A stretch of 64,000 nucleotides of DNA, taken from Halomarinibacterium sp034670265. Its GTDB lineage: Bacteria > Bacteroidota > Bacteroidia > Flavobacteriales > Flavobacteriaceae. Under the pieces are notes generated by a model. That model was given only the letters and a program-made list of their open reading frames with translations. It searched no databases and had not been told where the DNA came from. Positions 41,129-49,981 of this stretch are shown in pieces. The stretch covers positions 62,001 through 126,000 of the forward strand of contig JAXMNU010000006.1 in assembly GCA_034670265.1 (NCBI GenBank), given 5' to 3'. The position numbers and the translations under genes were made by a program. How positions within the stretch are numbered: position 1 is the first letter of the stretch; each line of letters begins with the position of its first letter.

Positions 41129-41968
41129 TTAAAATAACTTTTTCTTAATATTTCTCCAGCGTAAATTTCTAATAAATATTCCCTCTTCCTTTGTAACTAT
41201 AAATTCATTTTTAGCCTTTAAAAACCCTTTAATAGTATTATAAAAGAAGGTGAAGCTACGCTTTTTAAGAGCGAGTTTTGCAGAGGCTATAAGTGTAAGT
41301 AAAAAACCATAGCGCATTTTTTTAAAGGCTTCTCCCTGTTTGTATTTTGAAGATTTAGTGTAAGTTGCCCCTGTGGGTTTTAAGTGTTTTACGTGTAAAG
41401 ATGGGTCTGTTTTAACTTCCCAGCCGTGGTATTGGGCTAAAAGCTCATCCACGGTGTCCCAGCCCATGGATTCTTTTAGACCGCCAATGTCTTGGAAGCA
41501 TTGTTTTCTATATAATTTGATGGGTCCACGAACTTTGGTTTTCTCAGCAATATTTTCATAAATCCATTTTTCATTTTTTTTTATATATAAATTGCCTCCA
41601 GAAATACCCACATTTTTATGTTCATAAAAAATATCTGAAATTCTTTTAAAGTAATCTTTTGGGAGGATAATATCACCATCAAATTTTCCAATTATGTCGA
41701 AATTATCTTTTAGTTGAATATATCCTAAATTAAAAGCCTTTACAACTTTACTTCCAGGCTGGTGGGAAGGAGTTGATGTGTTGTAAATTGAAGTTATAAA
41801 AGGGTATTTTGAAGTAAACAAATCAATTATTTGCTGTGTGTTGTCAGTAGAATTATCATTTACAATTATAATTTTATTTGGTAAAAGGCTTTGTTCAACT
41901 ATGGAAGTTAATACTTCATTTAAGTATTGAGACTCATTGTATACTGGAATTATTAGACTAATCTTCAT
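41129..41968 (-). CDS. Family 2 glycosyltransferase
   Basis: This 279-residue GT-A enzyme transfers a sugar from a nucleotide donor. The N-terminal ISLIIPVYNESQYLNEVL and the VNDNSTDNTQQII segment give the nucleotide fold. The DxD-type motif FDGDIILP is near residue 100, and an acidic and Trp-rich acceptor region follows (GWDTVDELLAQYHGWE). It has no membrane helix and a basic C-terminal tail. Its target is probably surface polysaccharide, given manC in the region, but that is inference. Confidence 0.92.
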   Translation of the reverse strand: MKISLIIPVYNESQYLNEVLTSIVEQSLLPNKIIIVNDNSTDNTQQIIDLFTSKYPFITSIYNTSTPSHQPGSKVVKAFNLGYIQLKDNFDIIGKFDGDIILPKDYFKRISDIFYEHKNVGISGGNLYIKKNEKWIYENIAEKTKVRGPIKLYRKQCFQDIGGLKESMGWDTVDELLAQYHGWEVKTDPSLHVKHLKPTGATYTKSSKYKQGEAFKKMRYGFLLTLIASAKLALKKRSFTFFYNTIKGFLKAKNEFIVTKEEGIFIRNLRWRNIKKKLF

Positions 41969-42019
41969 ATTTATAAAAATATTATTTAAATTTAGTTATT
42001 ATTAAAGAAACCATACTTT

Positions 42020-43576
42020 ATGAAAAGGATAATTCTAGTTATATTTTTATTAAACATTAGCTTGTTGTTTTCTCAGGGCTACGGTGTAATACAATATGAA
42101 AAGGTTGCAGATGATGTTGGTGGTTTACCACCCGTATTAGATACTGAAGACTGGTTTGGGTATTCTGTTGAATTTATTGGTGATTTAAATAATGATAGTA
42201 TTAATGATATTGCTGTTTCTTCATTAAAAGATGATGATGGCAATTTTAACTCCGGAGCAGTTTATATTTTGTTTATGAATATAGATGGTGGGGTGGAGAG
42301 CTATCAAAAAATAAGTAGCACAGAAGGTGGATTCAATGGAGAACTTGACGAATGGGATATTTTTGGTTCTTCAATATCATATTTGGGAGATATGAATGGT
42401 GATGGCCTAATTGAAATAGGAGTTGGAGCAGAATATGATGGTGATGGTGGATGGTGGCATGGTGCTATTTGGATTTTATCTCTTAACAATGACGGAACTG
42501 TTAATAGTTATTCAAAAATTAGTGATACTGAGGGTAACTTTACTGCTCCATTGGGAGATGAAGATGTGTTTGGAACGGATATAGAATTATTGGGAGATTT
42601 GGATGGTGACGGAAACCAAGATATTGCAGTTTCTGCGAGACGAGACCCAGATGGGGGTTCAGATAGGGGTGCGGTTTATATTCTTTTTCTAAACAGTGAT
42701 TTTACGGTTAATAGTTACCAGAAAATAAGTGATACGCAGGGAGGTGCTGATCTTCCTTTAAATGAAGGAGATTATTTTGGTGGATCTGTTGCTAATATTG
42801 GTGATTTAAATGGGGATGGAATTATTGACTTGGCAGTAGGTGCTTATCGAGATGATACAGGAGGAAGTAATCGCGGTGCAATTTACATCTTGTTTATGAA
42901 TACTGATGGAACTGTACAAGACTATCAAAAAATAAGTGATTCCCACGGAGAATTTGATGCGGTATTTAATGATCAAATGTTTTTTGGAATTTCCATAGAC
43001 TTAGCAGAAGATATTAATCAAGATGGATTGACTGAAATAGTTGTTGGTGCAAGTGGTTTTGATAACGGAGAAGGAATTAATTTCGGAACATTTTATATTC
43101 TTAACCTTAAAACAGATGGGACTGTAAATTCTTATGTTCAATATACTGAAGGAATGCAAGGTTTTGATGGCGATATTACTACTGGTGATTCTTTTGGCTT
43201 TTCAGTGGCCTTTTCAAATTTATTTTCTGATGGAAACTTTGGTATTGCAACTGGCTCTTTCACAGATAATGATGGAGGATATCAAAAAGGTAGCTTTTGG
43301 ACTTTACGATTAGGAGAAATCCTCTCAATTGAACCAATTAGTCCTTTAGAAGTAAATTATCTCTACCCTAACCCAACAAAAACATCTTTTAGCCTTTCAA
43401 ATTTTGAGAATGTTAGTAATCTAAAAGTATACGCTATAAATGGTGCTGAAGTTGTAACCTTTGATGTTAATGGAGAAAATAATTATAACGTCTCGTATCT
43501 TCCTATTGGCACTTATTTAGTTAAAGTCTTTTATGATACAGGGGAAAGCTCGACTTTTAAACTAATAAAAGGCTAG
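42020..43576 (+). CDS. FG-GAP repeat secreted protein with T9SS sorting domain
   Basis: This 518-residue protein has a signal peptide (to about residue 20), then six or seven roughly 65-residue repeats of the FG-GAP/integrin-alpha type. Each has the Ca-binding motif D-x-N-x-D-G/S and the phrase (A/G)V(Y/F)ILFxNxDGTVxxYQKIS. The last 80 residues form a T9SS sorting domain: YLYPNPTKTSFSLS, then KVYAINGAEVV, then LPIGTYLVKVFYD. It is a beta-propeller-like extracellular protein that could bind surfaces or glycans. No enzyme motif is visible. It is flanked by the divergent glycosyltransferase gene and the convergent methyltransferase. Confidence 0.92.
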   Translation: MKRIILVIFLLNISLLFSQGYGVIQYEKVADDVGGLPPVLDTEDWFGYSVEFIGDLNNDSINDIAVSSLKDDDGNFNSGAVYILFMNIDGGVESYQKISSTEGGFNGELDEWDIFGSSISYLGDMNGDGLIEIGVGAEYDGDGGWWHGAIWILSLNNDGTVNSYSKISDTEGNFTAPLGDEDVFGTDIELLGDLDGDGNQDIAVSARRDPDGGSDRGAVYILFLNSDFTVNSYQKISDTQGGADLPLNEGDYFGGSVANIGDLNGDGIIDLAVGAYRDDTGGSNRGAIYILFMNTDGTVQDYQKISDSHGEFDAVFNDQMFFGISIDLAEDINQDGLTEIVVGASGFDNGEGINFGTFYILNLKTDGTVNSYVQYTEGMQGFDGDITTGDSFGFSVAFSNLFSDGNFGIATGSFTDNDGGYQKGSFWTLRLGEILSIEPISPLEVNYLYPNPTKTSFSLSNFENVSNLKVYAINGAEVVTFDVNGENNYNVSYLPIGTYLVKVFYDTGESSTFKLIKG

Positions 43577-43581
43577 TAAAT

Positions 43582-44103
43582 CTAGACTCTTTCTGCATAT
43601 ACCAAATAATACCGCGGTGTAAATCTTCTTAAAATTGGGCGTATACCTACTTTCTTTACAGGATTGGTAAACTTTTCTCGCTTTTTAATTTTCCAACCAG
43701 CTTTTTCTAAGAGCCAATCAAATTGCCAATCTTCAAACTCGTGATAATGTCTGTCTCTTTCATCGGTTTTACTTCGATAGGCAGAAGCAAACCAAAGTTT
43801 CAAAGGGACCGAAGCTACCAGTTTTTTTGCTTTTATATCCTGAAGCACATTAAAGGGAGAAACCAAATGTTCAAAAATTTCAAAAGCAGTTACGACATCA
43901 TATTCATCCGTTTTTACAGCTTCAGTATGTATATCTAAATCTTCGCCCTTGGTATTATTAACTTGAAAACCTTCTTTTTTTAAAATTTCAGAAAAAGGAT
44001 TTTCTACACCCAAATCCAAAATTTTATTTTCGGTTGAGATGCAAGTTTTTAAAAATTCTAGGGTGTGTTTGTAACGCTTCTTTGGGTACTTTCCTTCGTA
44101 CAT
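43582..44103 (-). CDS. Class I SAM-dependent methyltransferase-like protein
   Basis: This 173-residue Rossmann-like protein has the SAM-binding type motif I ENKILDLGVENPFSEIL near residue 30 and the acidic loop and motif EYDVVTAFEIFEHL near 80, typical of small methyltransferases. Basic residues are concentrated in the last 40. It lies 2 bases after the KAS III-like gene and may be coupled to it, suggesting methylation of a lipid-like or polyketide-like product, which is inference. Confidence 0.82.
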   Translation of the reverse strand: MYEGKYPKKRYKHTLEFLKTCISTENKILDLGVENPFSEILKKEGFQVNNTKGEDLDIHTEAVKTDEYDVVTAFEIFEHLVSPFNVLQDIKAKKLVASVPLKLWFASAYRSKTDERDRHYHEFEDWQFDWLLEKAGWKIKKREKFTNPVKKVGIRPILRRFTPRYYLVYAERV

Positions 44104-44105
44104 AT

Positions 44106-45167
44106 TTATACTCGATAAACAATTGCATTAATGTTCATGCCTGCACCAACACTCGCAAATATAACAACATCTCCTTTATTAACTTCGTGTCCCTCCAGTT
44201 GCTTGTTAAGCACCAAATCATATACAGTAGGAACGGTAGCTACACTAGAGTTTCCTAATTTATCAATCGTCAAGGGCATGACATCGTGTGGGGCTTCTTT
44301 ACCGTAAAGCTTATACAAGCGTTTTATAATAGCCTCATCCATTTTTTCATTGGCTTGATGGATGAATATCTTCTTTACTTGTTCAATTGGAATATTTGCC
44401 TTTTCAAGACATTCCTTCATGGCATTTGGAACATGAGTAATGGCAAACTCGTAGATTTTTCTGCCGTACATTTTAATGTACTTGCGTGCATCACTAAGCT
44501 CTTGGTTATAGGATTCACCAAAATAGATAAAATGCGCTTCGTCATACGCAAAAGTGGCAGTTTTGTGAGCAATAATACCACTGTTAGAATCATTGAAAGC
44601 TTCTAATACAACAGCACCGGCACCATCGCTATAAATCATAGAGTCTCTATCGTGTTGATCGACAACTCTAGAGAGTGCTTCGGCACCAATAATAAGACAT
44701 TTTTTTGCCATTCCAGCATTCATAAAAGCATAGGCTTGAATAACGCCTTCTACCCAACCTGGACATCCAAAAAGAACATCGTAAGCCACACAATTTGGGT
44801 TTTTAATTTTAAGTAGGTGTTTAACACGAGATCCTAAACTAGGTACTGTATCACTTTGGTGAGTGTCATGTTTAACATCGCCATAATTATGCGCAACAAT
44901 AATGTAATCTAGGGTTTCTCTGTCGAGATTTGCATCTTCAATTGCTTTTTCTGAAGCAAAGGCTGCAATTTCTGAGGTCACTAATTTATTGTCAATATAT
45001 CGCCTTTCTGAAATACCAGTAATAGCCTTAAATTTTTCAATAATGACCGTATTTTCGTGAGATAATGGAGACCCATCTTCATTATAGAAACTATGTTGTT
45101 CAAATCCTTCGTTGGTTGCTACTTTGCTGGGGATATAGCTTCCTGTTCCTGTTATAACACACTTCAT
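44106..45167 (-). CDS. 3-oxoacyl-ACP synthase III family protein (KAS III-like)
   Basis: This 353-residue thiolase-fold enzyme is of the FabH type. The catalytic Cys is in YDVLFGCPGWVEGVIQ, His in IFIHQANEKMDEAI and Asn in LGNSSVATVPT, so the full Cys-His-Asn triad is present. Housekeeping FabH is about 330 residues, and this one is slightly longer with an altered region around the Cys, so it could be a secondary member making a specialised acyl chain. A -7-like TACCTTTA at 45187-45194 is its likely promoter. A methyltransferase gene follows after 2 bases. Confidence 0.9.
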   Translation of the reverse strand: MKCVITGTGSYIPSKVATNEGFEQHSFYNEDGSPLSHENTVIIEKFKAITGISERRYIDNKLVTSEIAAFASEKAIEDANLDRETLDYIIVAHNYGDVKHDTHQSDTVPSLGSRVKHLLKIKNPNCVAYDVLFGCPGWVEGVIQAYAFMNAGMAKKCLIIGAEALSRVVDQHDRDSMIYSDGAGAVVLEAFNDSNSGIIAHKTATFAYDEAHFIYFGESYNQELSDARKYIKMYGRKIYEFAITHVPNAMKECLEKANIPIEQVKKIFIHQANEKMDEAIIKRLYKLYGKEAPHDVMPLTIDKLGNSSVATVPTVYDLVLNKQLEGHEVNKGDVVIFASVGAGMNINAIVYRV

Positions 45168-45186
45168 ATGACATTAAAATTTTAAA

Positions 45187-45194
45187 TAAAGGTA
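45187..45194 (-). promoter_or_regulatory. -7 promoter-like element of the KAS III-methyltransferase pair
   Basis: TACCTTTA on the minus strand is one base off TAnnTTTG and lies about 20 bases before the ATG at 45167. Confidence 0.4.
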
Positions 45195-45320
45195 GGTAAA
45201 ACGAATAAACTAACCGAAATTTTTAAATTGAAAACCTATTCTTTTGAAGGATTCATAAAATAACGATTTAAAACTGAAAAATTCATATTTATAAAGCCTC
45301 TTAATTATTAAAACAGCAAC

Positions 45321-45341
45321 GCTATTTCGAAAGAAAATAGC
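45321..45341 (-). terminator. Short hairpin after gcvP
   Basis: A 7-bp stem (GCTATTT with AAATAGC) with a 7-base loop lies directly after the gcvP stop on the minus strand and is followed by a TTTTAA stretch. It is weak and may be only a stabilising hairpin. Confidence 0.4.
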
Positions 45342-48191
45342 TTATGCTTCCATAAATTCTTCAATGGGGGTACACGTACAAATGAGATTTCGATCCCCAT
45401 AGGCATCATCGACCCTTCGTACCGATGGCCAAAATTTATTTTCTGAAACATACTCCAAAGGAAAAGCCGCTTGCTGTCTTGAATATGGGAAATCCCAATT
45501 GTCTGCAGTAAGCATTGCCAGTGTATGTGGAGCATTCTTTAATGGGTTGTTTGGATTGTCTTTATCTGCTAAATCTATCTCTTTGCGTATCGAAATCATC
45601 GCGTCACAAAAACGATCGAGCTCTTCTTTACTTTCACTTTCTGTGGGTTCTACCATAATAGTTCCTGCTACTGGGAATGATACTGTTGGGGCATGAAAGC
45701 CATAATCCATTAAGCGTTTTGCTATATCAGTTACTTCAATCCCGTGTTCTTTAAAGGGGCGACAATCCAAAATCATTTCGTGTGCAGCACGACCTTTTTC
45801 ACCAGTGTAAAGCGTTGGATAGTAACCTTGTAATCGCTCTTTAATATAATTAGCATTTAAAATAGCATACTGTGTAGATTTCTTTAACCCATTTTCGCCA
45901 AGCATACAAATGTATCCGTAAGAAATAAGACAAACCAATGCACTGCCCCAAGGAGCTGCAGATATAGCCGTAATGGCTTTATCACCGCCTGTTTTAATGA
46001 TAGGATTTGTTGGTAAAAAAGGCACCAATTGTTTTGCGACACAAATAGGCCCTACACCTGGTCCACCACCTCCATGAGGAATGGCAAAAGTCTTGTGTAA
46101 ATTTAAATGGCATACATCTGCTCCAATAGCACCAGGATTTGTTAGTGCTACTTGTGCATTCATATTGGCTCCGTCCATATACACTTGTCCGCCATATTCG
46201 TGAATAATACCTGTAATTTCTCTAATAGCACTTTCATATACTCCGTGGGTCGACGGATACGTCACCATTAAACAGGAAAGGTTGTCTTTGTGTTCTATGG
46301 CCTTTTGGCGAAGATCTTCCACATCAATATTGCCATCTTCAGTAGCTTTTGTAACAACCACTTGCATTCCTGCCATAACAGCACTCGCAGGATTGGTGCC
46401 ATGTGCCGATGAAGGGATTAAACAAATATTTCGATTATGGTCGCCTCGAGATTCATGATAGGCTCTAATTACCATGAGGCCTGCATATTCTCCTTGGGCG
46501 CCAGAATTTGGTTGTAGCGAAGTCCCTGCAAAACCCGTTATTTCAGTTAACTGATTTTCAAGATTTCGAAGCATAATTTGGTAACCTTCTGCTTGATAAA
46601 GTGGTGCAAATGGATGAATGTTTCCCCAATTGGGGTCACTAAGCGGAAGCATTTCTGCCGCAGCGTTCAGCTTCATTGTGCAAGAGCCTAACGAAATCAT
46701 AGAATGATTTAAAGCCAAATCTTTACGTTCTAGCTTTTTTATGTATCGCATCAATTCAGTTTCACTGTGATAACGATTAAAAACTTCTTGCTGAAGGAAC
46801 TCTGTTTTACGAGCAACATCTTTTGGTATTGCGTTGCCCTCTTTAATTTCAGTAAGAATAATAGGATCTAAACCTTTCAACTCACTAAATACTGAAAGAA
46901 TGTTGTTTAAGTCTTTAACATTTATTGTTTCATTTAATGAAATGGAAACTAATTTTTCTTCAGGATAATAGAAGTTGATATTTTTTTGTTCTGAAATAGC
47001 TTTAATCTTAGTCATATCCGCCTTTACAGCAACAGTATCAAAAAACATATCGTTAGTTAATTCATAGCCTAAAGTTTTTAATCCTTCTGAAAGTGCAACC
47101 GCAGCATGATGAACTTTATTAGCAATATATCTAAGACCTTCTGGGCCGTGATATACAGCATACATTCCAGCCATTACGGCCAGTAAAACTTGTGCTGTAC
47201 AAATATTAGATGTGGCTTTATCACGCTTTATATGTTGCTCACGAGTTTGAAGCGCCATGCGTAATGAACGGTTGCCATCTGTGTCTTTTGTTACTCCAAT
47301 AATTCGTCCTGGAATAAATCTTTTATAATCTTCTTTGGTGGCAAAAAAAGCTGCGTGTGGACCTCCATAGCCAAGTGGAATTCCAAAACGTTGTGTTGTT
47401 CCCACTACCACATCGGCCCCAAAATTACCTGGAGATTCTAGCTTGACTAAACTTAAAATATCGGCAGCAAAAGCCACTTTTATATTGGCAGCTTGTGCTT
47501 GAGTTACAAAATCTTTAAAATTGTATACTGTTCCGCTTTTTCCTGGATATTGAAGAATAGCTCCAAAATAGTCTGAAGAAAAATCAAATTCTTCATGATT
47601 TCCAACAACAATGTCAATCCCAAGTGGTGTAGATCTAGTTTGTAAAAGCGATAAGTTTTGAGGAAGGATTTCATCAGAAACGAAAAACTTTACTACTTCA
47701 TTTTTCTTTTGGTCTCTATCTCTTATAGCGAATAAAAGTGCCATCGCTTCGGCAACTGCAGTTGCTTCATCAAGTAATGAAGCATTTGCCAATTCCATTC
47801 CCGTAAGGTCTGTGACCATGGTTTGGTAGTTAAGTAATGCTTCAAGTCTTCCTTGGGCAATTTCAGCTTGATATGGCGTATAGGCTGTGTACCAACCTGG
47901 ATTTTCTAGAATATTTCTTTGAATTACCGCTGGAATATTAGCTTGGTGATACCCCAAACCAATATACGTTTTAAATACCAAATTCTTTGCTGCCAAATCA
48001 TTGATATGTTCCAAAAATTCCTGCTCACTTAGGGCAGGGGCCAATGATAAATCTTCCTTTAAACGAATATCGTTTGGGATAGTCTCACTAACCAGTTGCT
48101 CCATACTTTCTGCTCCTATAGTTTTGAGCATTTCTGGAAGGTCATTTCTTCTGGGTCCAATGTGTCTTAATGCAAATGAATCTGTATTCAT
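45342..48191 (-). CDS. gcvP: Glycine dehydrogenase (decarboxylating), GcvP
   Basis: This 949-residue PLP enzyme is the P-protein of the glycine cleavage system. The N-terminal half starts FALRHIGPRRND. The C-terminal half carries the PLP-lysine motif NLHKTFAIPHGGGGPG (Lys near residue 700) after the conserved YMDGANMNAQV. The single-chain type matches Bacteroidota and mitochondria, not the split GcvPA/GcvPB of Gram-positive bacteria. The last residues include GDRNLICTCTP. It is monocistronic, and no glycine-riboswitch-like structure could be found in the short leader. A TAATTTTG element at 48214-48221 is the likely promoter. Confidence 0.97.
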   Translation of the reverse strand: MNTDSFALRHIGPRRNDLPEMLKTIGAESMEQLVSETIPNDIRLKEDLSLAPALSEQEFLEHINDLAAKNLVFKTYIGLGYHQANIPAVIQRNILENPGWYTAYTPYQAEIAQGRLEALLNYQTMVTDLTGMELANASLLDEATAVAEAMALLFAIRDRDQKKNEVVKFFVSDEILPQNLSLLQTRSTPLGIDIVVGNHEEFDFSSDYFGAILQYPGKSGTVYNFKDFVTQAQAANIKVAFAADILSLVKLESPGNFGADVVVGTTQRFGIPLGYGGPHAAFFATKEDYKRFIPGRIIGVTKDTDGNRSLRMALQTREQHIKRDKATSNICTAQVLLAVMAGMYAVYHGPEGLRYIANKVHHAAVALSEGLKTLGYELTNDMFFDTVAVKADMTKIKAISEQKNINFYYPEEKLVSISLNETINVKDLNNILSVFSELKGLDPIILTEIKEGNAIPKDVARKTEFLQQEVFNRYHSETELMRYIKKLERKDLALNHSMISLGSCTMKLNAAAEMLPLSDPNWGNIHPFAPLYQAEGYQIMLRNLENQLTEITGFAGTSLQPNSGAQGEYAGLMVIRAYHESRGDHNRNICLIPSSAHGTNPASAVMAGMQVVVTKATEDGNIDVEDLRQKAIEHKDNLSCLMVTYPSTHGVYESAIREITGIIHEYGGQVYMDGANMNAQVALTNPGAIGADVCHLNLHKTFAIPHGGGGPGVGPICVAKQLVPFLPTNPIIKTGGDKAITAISAAPWGSALVCLISYGYICMLGENGLKKSTQYAILNANYIKERLQGYYPTLYTGEKGRAAHEMILDCRPFKEHGIEVTDIAKRLMDYGFHAPTVSFPVAGTIMVEPTESESKEELDRFCDAMISIRKEIDLADKDNPNNPLKNAPHTLAMLTADNWDFPYSRQQAAFPLEYVSENKFWPSVRRVDDAYGDRNLICTCTPIEEFMEA

Positions 48192-48213
48192 TAAAATAGA
48201 ATTAAAATTTATG

Positions 48214-48221
48214 CAAAATTA
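48214..48221 (-). promoter_or_regulatory. -7 promoter element of gcvP
   Basis: TAATTTTG on the minus strand matches TAnnTTTG and predicts a leader of about 17 bases before the gcvP ATG. No -33 TTG is visible. Confidence 0.5.
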
Positions 48222-48306
48222 CGATTTTAAAGTATTTTAAATAGCTTTTAACTTTTTGAAAACACATTATTTTTCAACCAAAAAGAAGACTTACTAACAC
48301 TTTGGC

Positions 48307-48314
48307 TATTTTTG
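48307..48314 (+). promoter_or_regulatory. -7 promoter element abutting the UbiA-like gene
   Basis: TATTTTTG matches TAnnTTTG and ends 4 bases before the ATG at 48319, so the predicted transcript starts at or next to the start codon. Confidence 0.5.
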
Positions 48315-48318
48315 TTTT

Positions 48319-49149
48319 ATGAAGGTTTTTAAAATAGTTTTCAAATTTTATTTGGAAAGCAGTATTCACGTTTCGTTTGCTGTTTTAGCTTTTACTTTGG
48401 CAACTTATTTTGAATACAATTTACCGATAGAAAAACAGCTTTTAGGTTTTATTTTTTTTGGAAGTATTACAGGATATAATTTCATTAAATATGCAGGGAT
48501 TGCAGGATTACATCACAGGAGTTTGGCTACTAACCTTAAGATTATTCAGCTATTTTCATTATTAAGTTTTGGTTTTTTTCTTTTTTTTCTTTTTCAAGTT
48601 TCTAAACCTGTAATTATTACAAGTTCTATTCTTGGCCTATTGACACTTTTTTATGTTGTGCCTTTTTTTAATAAAAAGAACTTACGAAACTTCAACGGGC
48701 TTAAAATTTTTATTGTTGCTATTGTTTGGGCAGGGGTTACAGTACTATTGCCGTGGATCCATTCGCATAGCAGTTTTCAGGCAGATATTTGGATTACTTT
48801 TTTTCAACGGCTTTTGTGGGTATTAGTCCTTATTATTCCTTTTGAAATAAGGGATATGATTTACGATAGTCTCAAATTGGGTACGCTACCGCAAAAAATT
48901 GGAATTAAAAGAACTAAAAATTTAGGTTACTTTTTTTTGGTATTGATGACAATTTTGGAAGGATTTAAAGATGAAATCACTCCCGTTTTTTCAATAAGTT
49001 ATATTGTGATGATAATCGTTACAGGAATCTTGGTAGTACTGTCTAAAAGGAATCAGTCGGGCTATTACGCTGCATTTTGGGTGGAAGCTATCCCTATTTT
49101 TTGGATAGGAATGTTACTAATGCTGAAGAACTATTTATTTATTTCTTGA
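48319..49149 (+). CDS. UbiA-like multi-pass membrane protein
   Basis: This 276-residue protein has about eight or nine hydrophobic helices. The region FEIRDMIYDSLKLGTLPQKI near residue 185 resembles the second Asp motif of UbiA prenyltransferases (R-D-x-x-x-D with LG nearby). The first Asp motif expected near residue 55 is not present; there the sequence is GYNFIKYAGI, keeping only the Asn. It is therefore either a degenerate UbiA relative or a distinct family. It overlaps the convergent 80-residue ZAS-type gene by 19 bases at the 3' end. Function unassigned. Confidence 0.8.
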   Translation: MKVFKIVFKFYLESSIHVSFAVLAFTLATYFEYNLPIEKQLLGFIFFGSITGYNFIKYAGIAGLHHRSLATNLKIIQLFSLLSFGFFLFFLFQVSKPVIITSSILGLLTLFYVVPFFNKKNLRNFNGLKIFIVAIVWAGVTVLLPWIHSHSSFQADIWITFFQRLLWVLVLIIPFEIRDMIYDSLKLGTLPQKIGIKRTKNLGYFFLVLMTILEGFKDEITPVFSISYIVMIIVTGILVVLSKRNQSGYYAAFWVEAIPIFWIGMLLMLKNYLFIS

Positions 49150-49373
49150 TGTAGCTTTTCTTTTAAAATGCCTTTGTCTTCGTTGCAAAGTGTTTTTACT
49201 TTGGCCTTTTTAATAGTTTTGGTAAGCTTTTGGTTATTGGCGGTATATTCTCTACATACTCTGCAATAAATAAGGTGCATATTCAGCTTTATTTTCTCCC
49301 AAAAAGAAGCTTCTTTATATTGCGATTTATCACAAATATGATTTGCCTTTTCACAAGGAATTTTAAATTTCAT
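49131..49373 (-). CDS. Small zinc-anti-sigma (ZAS-type) protein
   Basis: This 80-residue cytosolic protein has the pattern H-x3-C-x2-C in NMHLIYCRVCREY, typical of zinc-anti-sigma domains that bind ECF sigma factors. The N-terminal half also has two Cys (IPCEKANHIC). The Lys-rich C-terminus lacks a membrane helix, so this is a soluble ZAS form. It is translationally coupled to the ECF sigma gene, whose stop shares one base with its start (TAATG). It is the obvious candidate regulator of that sigma factor. It overlaps the convergent UbiA-like gene by 19 bases. Confidence 0.85.
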   Translation of the reverse strand: MKFKIPCEKANHICDKSQYKEASFWEKIKLNMHLIYCRVCREYTANNQKLTKTIKKAKVKTLCNEDKGILKEKLHQEINK

Positions 49374-49927
49374 TACTTAAACCAATTTGTTTCTAGGCAA
49401 TCTGCCAGTGCTTTTCTCGCACGGTGGATGATAACCCAAAGGTTAGACGCTGTGATATTATATTCATTACAAATGGTTTCGGTATCGATTCCATCAATAG
49501 TTTTCATTTTAAAAATAGCGGCTTGTTTTTCATTAATAGCATCCAAGCACCCCAAAATTGCCAGTCCCAACTCTTCATTTTCCATGGATTCCTGAGCGTT
49601 TTTTTCTGAAAAATCTTCTACTTGTTCTTCCAGCCAATCGCCTTCATTATCTGCATCGTTATAATTTATGCGTACCTCGGCTTTTCCTTTTTTACTGTTA
49701 ATTTTTCTGTAGTGATCAATAATTTTTCTCTTTAAAATAGAGATTAACCAAGTTCTTTCGGTAGCCTCACCCTTAAAATTATCTTTCGACTTTAATCCAG
49801 CCAAAAAAGTTTCCGAAATAATATCCTGTGCCACTTCATGGTCATTCACCCTTACAATGGTGTAATTGTATAGATAGTCTGAATACCTATCTACCCAAGT
49901 TTCGGGATAAAGTGTTTCTTTAGCCAT
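49373..49927 (-). CDS. ECF RNA polymerase sigma factor
   Basis: This 184-residue sigma-70 family protein has region 2 containing NDHEVAQDIISETFLAGLKS and TWLISILKRKIIDHYRK. Region 4 contains LGCLDAINEKQAAIFKMK and the helix-turn-helix TICNEYNITASNLWVIIHRARKAL (given in part). An acidic linker lies between them. It is coupled to a ZAS-type protein downstream, so it is probably held inactive until a signal. A TATTTTTG at 49950-49957 is its likely promoter. The target regulon is unknown. Confidence 0.95.
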   Translation of the reverse strand: MAKETLYPETWVDRYSDYLYNYTIVRVNDHEVAQDIISETFLAGLKSKDNFKGEATERTWLISILKRKIIDHYRKINSKKGKAEVRINYNDADNEGDWLEEQVEDFSEKNAQESMENEELGLAILGCLDAINEKQAAIFKMKTIDGIDTETICNEYNITASNLWVIIHRARKALADCLETNWFK

Positions 49928-49949
49928 AGCAATTTTAAGTTGGCAATTT

Positions 49950-49957
49950 CAAAAATA
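49950..49957 (-). promoter_or_regulatory. -7 promoter element of the sigma-ZAS operon
   Basis: TATTTTTG on the minus strand matches TAnnTTTG and gives a leader of about 17 bases. No -33 TTG is seen, so an ECF-type promoter in place of the housekeeping one is possible. Confidence 0.45.
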
Positions 49958-49981
49958 GGAAAGATTTTCTGAATACCTTCA

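Noticed and set aside
48192..48318. Glycine riboswitch ahead of gcvP
   Set aside because: The leader is about 17 bases and I find no paired aptamer-like structure in the 127-base gap.
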